Below are positions 1-5,687 of a DNA stretch of 6,805 nucleotides, in pieces. How positions within the stretch are numbered: position 1 is the first letter of the stretch; each line of letters starts with the position of its first letter. The notes beneath the pieces are model-generated. The model did not search any database. It saw only the letters and a program-made list of their open reading frames with translations, and had not been told where the DNA came from. The DNA comes from JABILX01 sp041648305 (lineage in GTDB: Bacteria > Patescibacteriota > Gracilibacteria > UBA1369 > LOWO2-01-FULL-3), in contig JBAZPI010000044.1 of assembly GCA_041648305.1 (NCBI GenBank), forward strand, positions 1-6,805, in the 5' to 3' direction. The translations under genes were made by a program, and so were the position numbers.

Positions 1-2
1 GT

Positions 3-1043
3 GGGGATCCTTGGTACAAGAATTATGTTACCGTGTTGAGTGAGAATGGTGCGATCCCGACTTCAATTTCCGGATTTGGGGCAAATTTGACCAGGGGAGA
101 GATGGCGGAAATTATTTATCGATTAGAAGCTGATGTTAAAGATAAACCTTCAAGCACCTACACGCTTTTGAGCGAGCCTGAAATAAATGCGACTCTTCAA
201 ATAACCTCTCCTGCGAATGATGCGGTTTTGTATGAGCAGCCTTTTTATATTACCGGCAATACTTCCAGCAATTGTTCGAAAATAGAAGTTACAGCGGATA
301 ATGCTGCTTTTGGGCTTCACGATTTCTATACGCTTCAGAATTACGAATTAGGTGATAAGACGTTTAAGTATGGAGTTTCGCATGATTGGGGCAATTTGGA
401 AGTTGGAGAAAATGGATATTATATTACGGCTTATTGTGCCGGAGCGATTCCGCAGGAGCATCTTACTATTTACTACGAAGACGAGTCCGCAGTCGAGATG
501 GGGAAGCCTGTGATTTATTTGTATCCCGAGCGCGAAACGGAAGTTTACGTGATGCCTAAGCCTGAAAATGGCGTGACGGTTTCTGAGCCTGCGTTGGGAA
601 ATGGTTGGAGAGTTATGGCTTCGCCTGATGGAGCGCTTGTGAATTTGGAGGATGGTTCGAGATGGGAGTATTTATTCTGGGAAGGTTTTTCTAATTTGAA
701 AGCGCCCGCGGAAGGTTTTGTGGTTGCGAAAAGTGGGTTGAGCAGGTTTTTTGATACGAAGTTGAGCTATCTTGGGCTCCATGCCAATGAGATCGCGGAT
801 TTCAAAGAGTTTTGGTTGGAGCAGTTGAGTGAAGAAGGTTATTACGTGATTTCGTTCGTTGATCAGAGCGAGTTGGACGAGCACGCGCCTTTGATTGTTG
901 AGCCTGCGCCGGATACGTCGATCAGAGTGTTTTTTGATTACAAAGTTGTTGATAAGCCTGTGCGTGTGAAAACGCAGGTGCTTGAAAAAGGGGCGAGTCG
1001 GGACGGATTTACCTTGGTTGAATGGGGAGGAGCATTGTATTAA
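3..1043 (+). CDS. SLH-domain surface protein with Ig-like and KPVIYLYP domains (5' partial)
   Basis: The gene enters from the left edge already open; a GTG at position 33 lies inside the SLH domain and is not the real start. The first ~45 residues are the end of an S-layer-homology domain: DPWYKNYV, then FGANLTRGEMAEIIYRLE, very like the third SLH repeat of the protein at 3969. SLH domains normally anchor proteins to secondary cell-wall polymers. Next is an Ig-like beta region (LQITSPANDAVLY then PFYITGNTS). The last ~190 residues start with GKPVIYLYPERETEVYV and include GNGWRVMASPDG and EYLFWEG. I remember this KPVIYLYP block as the C-terminal domain of uncharacterised secreted proteins in CPR bacteria and others; its function is unknown to me. 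The signal peptide and earlier SLH repeats would lie outside the window. The stop is TAA, overlapping the next gene by 22 nt. Architecture is clear; function is not. Confidence 0.85.
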   Translation, partial: GDPWYKNYVTVLSENGAIPTSISGFGANLTRGEMAEIIYRLEADVKDKPSSTYTLLSEPEINATLQITSPANDAVLYEQPFYITGNTSSNCSKIEVTADNAAFGLHDFYTLQNYELGDKTFKYGVSHDWGNLEVGENGYYITAYCAGAIPQEHLTIYYEDESAVEMGKPVIYLYPERETEVYVMPKPENGVTVSEPALGNGWRVMASPDGALVNLEDGSRWEYLFWEGFSNLKAPAEGFVVAKSGLSRFFDTKLSYLGLHANEIADFKEFWLEQLSEEGYYVISFVDQSELDEHAPLIVEPAPDTSIRVFFDYKVVDKPVRVKTQVLEKGASRDGFTLVEWGGALY

Positions 1044-1966
1044 AAATCGTGGTTTTAGGTTGTGTTGTTATTGGGGCCTGCGCATGCGGGCCCCGGTTTG
1101 AAGGCGCTGAGGTCGGCGTTGCGGATGAGGTTGTCGTGGCGGTCGGCGATCCCGTGCTTTACCAAGTCGATTATTCCTCGGACGCTATGTGGGAACGGTA
1201 CTTGAGCGAGGAGGGTTCGTATAAAATTCCGGATGGAGTTTTTGGGGCGGTTTTGCCGCATCACTTGATTACTGCGCTTGAGCTGACGAGGTTTTATCGC
1301 GGGCTTTCAGAGGTTGTTGATCCGCGGGTGATTGTAATTTTGTCGCCGAATCATTACGAGGCCGGGGAGGCTAACGTGCAGACTTGCAATTGTTCGTATA
1401 AAACTTTTGATGGTGCTGATTTGCGAACTTCGAGCGATGATTTGGGGCGTCTTCTCGGGTCGAGTTTGGTCGCTGGCACGGTTGCTATGGAGAATGAGAA
1501 TTTTAAAATTGAGCATGGGATTTATGCGCACGCGAATTTCATAAAAAGATTTTTTCCTGAGGCGGAGATTTTGCCTTTGATAATTAAAAAAGAAACGCCG
1601 CGTGAAGAGCTGGATCGGTTGGTGGGATTTTTTGAAGCTGAGTTTGGCGGTGGTGCTGGTGGGTCGGGTGGCGAAGACGTGTTTTTTGTCGCGAGTGTGG
1701 ATTTTGCGCATTATATGACGAAGGAGGTTTCGGATGGATATGATGAAGTTTCTTTGGCGGCGATACGGGATTTTGATTATGAGACTTTTTCCGAGATTGA
1801 GTTGGATTCGCCGGGTTCGATTTATGTTTTGTCGAAACTTGCGAAAAGGAATGGTGCGGGGCAGGTTGATTTGATTGCGCACACGAATAGCCAGGATTAT
1901 TTTTATTATAAGGATTTGGACGAGACGACGAGTCATTTGTATATTACGTTTTCGAAGGGGATGTGA
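1022..1966 (+). CDS. amrB: Memo/AmmeMemoRadiSam system protein B-like lipoprotein
   Basis: This 314-residue protein resembles the Memo family (AmmeMemoRadiSam protein B), which shares a fold with LigB-type class III extradiol dioxygenases. Family blocks seen are GAVLPHHLITALELTRFY (75-92, H80/H81), VILSPNHYEAG (105-115, H111), IEHGIYAHANFIKRFFPE (163-180) and FVASVDFAHYMTKE (222-235). The conserved histidines that bind metal in the family look present, but the cysteine ligand expected in a CG motif near residue 264 appears as SPGS. The N-terminus is a lipoprotein-type signal: R3 and K8, a hydrophobic stretch, then lipobox IGAC with C20 as likely lipidated residue (C22 or C14 less likely), so the domain should lie outside the membrane. 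A Gly-rich loop (209-217) interrupts the domain. Neither AMMECR1 nor a radical-SAM partner is visible. ATG 1022 is the only workable start; a GGAGGAG lies just downstream of it, not upstream. Reaction unknown; family call is good. Confidence 0.87.
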   Translation: MGRSIVLKIVVLGCVVIGACACGPRFEGAEVGVADEVVVAVGDPVLYQVDYSSDAMWERYLSEEGSYKIPDGVFGAVLPHHLITALELTRFYRGLSEVVDPRVIVILSPNHYEAGEANVQTCNCSYKTFDGADLRTSSDDLGRLLGSSLVAGTVAMENENFKIEHGIYAHANFIKRFFPEAEILPLIIKKETPREELDRLVGFFEAEFGGGAGGSGGEDVFFVASVDFAHYMTKEVSDGYDEVSLAAIRDFDYETFSEIELDSPGSIYVLSKLAKRNGAGQVDLIAHTNSQDYFYYKDLDETTSHLYITFSKGM

Positions 1967-1978
1967 TAACCTTTTGTC

Positions 1979-2587
1979 ATGCTTACGCTACTAATTTCGT
2001 CTCTCTACTTCATTCTCCCGGCATATGTTGCGAATATGATGCCGGTTTTTGCGGGGAAAATTCGGCTTGGCAAACGTGCAGGTGGTGGTTCGCGAGTTTT
2101 GCCCGGCGGTGAGCCGATCAGCGAGAGGTGGTTTGGGGCGCACAAAACTTGGAGGGGGTTTTATGCGGGATTTTTGGGGGCGTTGGTTGTGATTATTGTG
2201 CAGGCGGTACTGCAAAAGTATGGAATTTTCGAGGAGTATAGAGTTTTGAATTATTTGGGTGGGGCGAGCTGGGCGGGAGCTTCCGACTGGGTGGGAGCTG
2301 CAATGGTTAAGGTGGTGATTCTTGGCTACGCAGCGCTGTTTGGGCTTGGAGCGATTTTCGGGGATTTGGTGAAGTCGTTTTTGAAGAGAAGGCTTGGAAT
2401 AAAGCCCGGAGCGCCGTGGTTTCCGCTCGACCAACTGGATTTTGTGATTGGTGCAATGTTGTTTTTGTGGCTGTTTGTGGAGTTGCCGGGGCAGGTGGTC
2501 GCGATTGTCTTAGTAGTGACGCCCGTGCTACATTTTTTGGTGAATGTTATTGGGTATGTGCTTGGGCTGAAGAAGGTGTGGTGGTAG
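1979..2587 (+). CDS. carS: CDP-archaeol synthase (CarS/DUF46) family membrane protein
   Basis: A 202-residue polytopic membrane protein with the CarS signature blocks: PAYVANMMPVFAG (14-26), GAHKTWRGFYAG (53-64), GDLVKSFLKRRLG (128-140), PLDQLDFVIGA (149-159) and a terminal HFLVNVIGYVLGLK (185-198). Hydrophobic segments lie near 1-25, 60-80, 105-130, 155-168 and 172-196. In archaea CarS joins CTP to digeranylgeranylglyceryl phosphate to give CDP-archaeol; it is related to bacterial CdsA, whose GDxxxSxxKR core is recognisable here. Homologues occur in many bacteria, including CPR, where the lipid substrate is not established, so the exact reaction here is inference. Length is normal for the family. 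ATG 1979 is the only possible start because TAA lies four codons upstream in frame; no Shine-Dalgarno is evident, so translation may be coupled to the Memo gene ending 12 nt earlier. The stop is TAG. Composition is strongly G over C, as in the two preceding genes. Confidence 0.9.
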   Translation: MLTLLISSLYFILPAYVANMMPVFAGKIRLGKRAGGGSRVLPGGEPISERWFGAHKTWRGFYAGFLGALVVIIVQAVLQKYGIFEEYRVLNYLGGASWAGASDWVGAAMVKVVILGYAALFGLGAIFGDLVKSFLKRRLGIKPGAPWFPLDQLDFVIGAMLFLWLFVELPGQVVAIVLVVTPVLHFLVNVIGYVLGLKKVWW

Positions 2588-2614
2588 AGGGGGCGGTGCG
2601 TACGCAGTAAAGAC

Positions 2615-2620
2615 AAGGAG
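2615..2620 (+). promoter_or_regulatory. Shine-Dalgarno sequence for the MFS transporter
   Basis: AAGGAG lies 4 nt before ATG 2625. It is the clearest ribosome binding site in the window and fixes that start. The CarS-like and second SLH genes have no comparable sequence before their starts. Confidence 0.8.
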
Positions 2621-2624
2621 CGTT

Positions 2625-3896
2625 ATGGAAAATATTTTAAAAAAAGTGAATAAGAAAGAAGCTATCTCGTGGGCTTTTTATGATTTTGCAAATTCCGCCT
2701 ACACTCTTCTCATTTTAAGTTTCGTTTTCCCGATTTTCTTCAGAGATGTAATCGCCGGTGGAACAAACGGGGATTTTTGGTGGGGACTTATCATAAGCAT
2801 CTCTATTCTCTTGGGCGGTCTCGCGAGCCCAATCATCGGAGCGATCGCGGATCATGACACAAGAAGAAAAAGAAAATTCGTGTTTTTCGGCGTCCTATCA
2901 ATGATCGGAACGGCTGCTCTTTATTTCACCGGCCAGAACACCCTGCTTTTCGCGTCTTTAATTTTCATCGTAACAAATCTCTGTTTTGAAATAGCTATAA
3001 CTCTTTACGATTCTTTCTTGCTCCATGTTTCGACGGAGGAAACATCCGGAAGAATTTCGGGATTAGGATGGGGGCTTGGCTATCTTGGAGGAATAATTTC
3101 CATGCTGGCGCTCCGACCGCTCTACGAAGCGGGATTCGCAAATGAAGCTATGTATAAATTAACCTTCCCGCTCACTGCTCTGTTCTTTTTTATCTTCGCG
3201 TTGCCCGCGTTTCTTTTTATAAAAGAACATAAAAAGATTACTCAAAAAGAAAAATTAACGAGCCTTGTAAAAACGGGCATATCAAATACGTTGCGTACAA
3301 TAAAAGATATTAGGCGGCATAAACAAATAGCGTGGTTTTTGGCCGGCTTCTATGTCCTTAACGACGCGTTAGTTACCATTTTTGCATTCGTTCCAATATA
3401 TGGGAAAGTGACGCTTGGAATGACCATTTCTGAGATTATGGTTCTTCTGTTGGTTGTTCAGTTGATAGGCTTCCCGTCAGCGGTATTTTTCGGATGGCTG
3501 AGCGATAAAAAGGGCTCAAAAAAAATACTGCTAACAACAATATTTTTGTGGGGAATAATTGTGCTGGGGATTTCTTTCGCCACCACGAAACTTGTCTTTT
3601 ATATCATGGCGATTCTCGTTGGACTTGTTATCGGCTCAAGTCAAGCGATCGCGAGATCGTGGTTCAGCAAAATCATACCAAAGGAAAAAATGTGTGAATT
3701 TTTTGGCTTCAATGGATTCGCCAGCAAAGTTGCTGCAACGACCGGTCCGCTTCTTTTTGGGATTATTTCATCTGTCACATCGAATCAACGTATAGCGATG
3801 GGAACGTTGATTGTTTATTTCATAGTCTCCTTTTTGATTTTCGCGAGAATTGAGGAGCGGGGCGACGTGGACGAATTAGCGGTTGCTACAAGTTGA
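2625..3896 (+). CDS. MFS transporter, UMF1/Atg22 family
   Basis: A 423-residue major facilitator with about twelve hydrophobic segments. It opens with the UMF1-type signature SWAFYDFANSAY (15-26). The MFS loop 2-3 motif appears as GAIADHDTRRKRK (72-84) and its second-half counterpart as GWLSDKKGSKK (290-300). RISGLGWGLGYLGG (143-156) and GSSQAIARSWFSKIIPKEK (337-355) followed by FFGFNGFASK (359-368) are also typical. The relatives include yeast vacuolar Atg22, an amino-acid effluxer; substrates of bacterial members are mostly unknown, so none is assigned. Charged residues (EHKKITQKEK, 201-210, and KDIRRHKQ) form the central cytoplasmic loop between the two halves. Length is normal for bacterial members and the gene looks intact. 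The start is fixed by AAGGAG 4 nt upstream; the stop is TGA. Base use differs from the upstream genes: G and C are about balanced, or C exceeds G, whereas the neighbours are strongly G-rich on this strand. This suggests separate origin or more recent arrival. Confidence 0.92.
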   Translation: MENILKKVNKKEAISWAFYDFANSAYTLLILSFVFPIFFRDVIAGGTNGDFWWGLIISISILLGGLASPIIGAIADHDTRRKRKFVFFGVLSMIGTAALYFTGQNTLLFASLIFIVTNLCFEIAITLYDSFLLHVSTEETSGRISGLGWGLGYLGGIISMLALRPLYEAGFANEAMYKLTFPLTALFFFIFALPAFLFIKEHKKITQKEKLTSLVKTGISNTLRTIKDIRRHKQIAWFLAGFYVLNDALVTIFAFVPIYGKVTLGMTISEIMVLLLVVQLIGFPSAVFFGWLSDKKGSKKILLTTIFLWGIIVLGISFATTKLVFYIMAILVGLVIGSSQAIARSWFSKIIPKEKMCEFFGFNGFASKVAATTGPLLFGIISSVTSNQRIAMGTLIVYFIVSFLIFARIEERGDVDELAVATS

Positions 3897-3968
3897 GTCC
3901 GTTGTTTTTTTCAGAGGTGGGTTGTACTATGACTGTGGTTTAAACTTGTTAATATTTACAAAAAATCT
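3897..3968 (+). promoter_or_regulatory. Intergenic gap before the second SLH gene, possible transcription break
   Basis: This 72-nt gap is the largest between plus-strand genes. It holds a T7 run (3905-3911) just after the transporter stop, but I see no convincing GC-rich stem before it, so a Rho-independent terminator is not called. The AT-rich stretch 3939-3968 (TTTAAACTTGTTAATATTT) is the best place for a promoter of the SLH gene, yet no -35/-10 pair with 16-18 nt spacing stands out. No Shine-Dalgarno precedes ATG 3969. Confidence 0.3.
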
Positions 3969-5252
3969 ATGAAGAAAATTTTATTCACTCTGGGTCTAGG
4001 TATTTTTTTTGCAGCAGCTCACGTTTCTTTTGCGGGTAGTTATGTCGATGTTGGATTGACTGATAAGTATGAGCCTGGAATTAAGTTTGTTACTCAAGAG
4101 GGTATTGTGTCAGGCTATGAAGATGGTAGTTATAAACCGGATAGTTTGTTAAATCGAGCTGAATTATCTAAAATTTTAGCAGAGGCCTTCTATACGGTTT
4201 CTGGAGATTTTGAAGATTATGATGATCAATGCTTTAGTGACGTTGCTCCAGGAGCGTGGTATACGAAATATGTGTGTTTTCTGAAAATTAACGGAGTTGT
4301 AAGTGGATATTCTGATGGGACTTTCCGCCCCGGACAGCCTATAAATTTAGTTGAGACCCTCAAGATGGTACTTGATATTTTTGAAGTGGAGTATAAAAAA
4401 GTAGATCCTTGGTATCAAGACATCGTTAAGAAGGCTGTTTCCGGGAATTTTATATCTTTGGACTTCACTTCTTTTGGTCAAAACGTTACCAGGGGGCAAA
4501 TGGCGGATATTGTTGCCAGGGTAATGAAATATATGCAATATAATGTTGATAACAATTACAGCGCCTTGGATGATTATTTAGGTTTTTTGAAGGACTATAA
4601 GGTGACTTATGAAACCTTGGAGGATGGAGAAAATGTTGAAAAAGAGGCTAGGGATTTTGATAGAACGGATGATGCGGTTGCTATCCAATTCGAGGTCGTG
4701 AGTGATTCTTCTAAATATCAGATTGCGGTATATTCTTACGATGCGGTTGAAGATGAAGAAGTTAGTTGTTCTCAAGGTTATTATTCGGGAAATTTTGTGT
4801 TATCGATGATTAGCGTTGATAAAAAAGGTGTCCGTGATCAAATTTTGAATGAGGTAGATTTGGGTTACAGAACTTTATCCTCTGTGGGAGCTACTCATTT
4901 TATAGACATGAGTTATGGTGAAATTTCCTTACTTCCTGTTATTCTTTTGGAAGAGTATGGGGATTGTAATGGAAATTTATTTACTTTTTTTAGGCCAAGT
5001 GGTTATTACGAAAATTTTCAGGAGTTGGAATTTGATAATTTGTTAGATAACAAGGTCTATGCGTCTTCTTTTGAGGATTTTGAATTTAATGTAGAGGCTT
5101 TTGATCATACTTATTACAATAACGCTAAGCAAAAAAATATTACTGAAATTTATTATTGGGACGAAGATTTGGGGTGCTTTGTTTGGCAGGATGAATTAAC
5201 TAAAGAAGAAGATTTGGAAGAAGATGAAGCTGCGGAACCAGAGCCTGAGTAG
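3969..5252 (+). CDS. Secreted SLH-domain surface protein, ended by an in-frame TAG
   Basis: A 427-residue protein. A Sec signal peptide covers residues 1-22 (KK, hydrophobic core, likely cut VSFA|GSY). Three SLH repeats follow: about 25-75 (EGIVSGYEDGSYKPDSLLNR), 88-140 (CFSDVAPGAWYTKYVCFL, NGVVSGYSDGTFRPGQPIN) and 145-188 (DPWYQDIV, FGQNVTRGQMADIVARV; this one lacks the GY.DGTF loop). C88 and C103 could form a disulfide outside the cell. Residues 195-410 are a Tyr/Asp/Glu-rich, probably beta-rich region I do not recognise. The chain ends in an acidic linker (TKEEDLEEDEAAEPEPE, 411-427) and then TAG at 5250-5252. The same frame remains open to 5687, so the protein may be truncated or the stop may sometimes be read through; uninterrupted, it would be 572 residues. 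It is likely anchored to the cell wall. The third SLH repeat closely resembles the one in the left-edge gene, so the two are probably paralogues. Confidence 0.9.
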   Translation: MKKILFTLGLGIFFAAAHVSFAGSYVDVGLTDKYEPGIKFVTQEGIVSGYEDGSYKPDSLLNRAELSKILAEAFYTVSGDFEDYDDQCFSDVAPGAWYTKYVCFLKINGVVSGYSDGTFRPGQPINLVETLKMVLDIFEVEYKKVDPWYQDIVKKAVSGNFISLDFTSFGQNVTRGQMADIVARVMKYMQYNVDNNYSALDDYLGFLKDYKVTYETLEDGENVEKEARDFDRTDDAVAIQFEVVSDSSKYQIAVYSYDAVEDEEVSCSQGYYSGNFVLSMISVDKKGVRDQILNEVDLGYRTLSSVGATHFIDMSYGEISLLPVILLEEYGDCNGNLFTFFRPSGYYENFQELEFDNLLDNKVYASSFEDFEFNVEAFDHTYYNNAKQKNITEIYYWDEDLGCFVWQDELTKEEDLEEDEAAEPEPE

Positions 5253-5276
5253 GATGAATATATTGATTTAGATCAT

Positions 5277-5687
5277 TTGTTTATCGATGTTGTTATTAAT
5301 GGCATGAAGATTGTTGATTTTGGCGCATTTTCAGGTCAGTATATTCAGTGGGATGAGACCGATTTAACCGTCACTTTTGAAGGAGAGCAAAGTATAGTTG
5401 GTGAATATGCTTGGAGTACGCTTGAAAATGATTATTGTTTCTATCCGGATGAAGAATATGCCGAGTTAATGCCAAGGCTTGAAAACGATGCTAGAGAAAT
5501 GTTTTTCTGTTTCTCTAATTCGTCTTTAGCTAATGAGTTGTTTGATAGTGAGAATATCGATCCGTCTAGTCCACAAGTTCAAGCCGAAATAAAAATTGAC
5601 AATTATCAATATAATTATGCTCCAGGGGCTGCTTATTCGGTTGATAATGAGGCTGAGTTGATTGAGATCGTAAATTCTAATCCGTGA
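5277..5687 (+). CDS. Detached C-terminal domain of the upstream SLH protein
   Basis: This open segment is in the same frame as the SLH gene and is separated from it only by TAG 5250-5252. Reading really resumes at 5253 (DEYIDLDH), continuing the acidic linker without a shift. TTG 5277 and ATG 5304 are possible starts, but neither has a Shine-Dalgarno, and the segment has no signal peptide. Independent expression therefore looks unlikely. The sequence looks like one beta-rich extracellular domain: NGMKIVDFGAF, LTVTFEGEQSIVGEYAW, MFFCFSN (75-81) and a final VQAEIKIDNYQYNYAPGAAYSV ahead of AELIEIV. I recall similar domains, with the FCF.N block and an 'I.NY' strand, in secreted CPR proteins, though I cannot name the family. 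It ends at TGA and overlaps the tail of the minus-strand gene by 11 nt. It is either the remnant of a nonsense-mutated gene or a readthrough extension. Confidence 0.6.
   Translation: MFIDVVINGMKIVDFGAFSGQYIQWDETDLTVTFEGEQSIVGEYAWSTLENDYCFYPDEEYAELMPRLENDAREMFFCFSNSSLANELFDSENIDPSSPQVQAEIKIDNYQYNYAPGAAYSVDNEAELIEIVNSNP

Noticed and set aside
519..531. 13-nt sequence TTGTATCCCGAGC shared with 6679-6691 at the palindrome border
   Set aside because: A single 13-nt match between two places in 6.8 kb can arise by chance, and the copy at 519 is not palindromic and encodes part of KPVIYLYPE.
1073..1094. GGGGCC/GGCCCC inverted repeat with a 10-nt loop
   Set aside because: It lies within the signal-peptide coding part of the Memo gene, has only a 6-bp stem and no T-run; it is explained by Ala/Cys/Gly/Pro codons.
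1307..1936. Long minus-strand open frame opposite the Memo gene
   Set aside because: It is an antisense shadow: its composition mirrors the plus-strand codons, it has no recognisable motif, and the plus frame has clear family blocks.
3897..3915. Rho-independent terminator after the transporter
   Set aside because: There is a T7 run but I could not find a stable GC-rich stem directly before it.
5250..5252. TAG or TGA recoded to an amino acid throughout the genome
   Set aside because: TAG ends the CarS-like and cysteine-rich proteins at natural places, and TGA ends the Memo, transporter and 5687 frames, so both act as stops.
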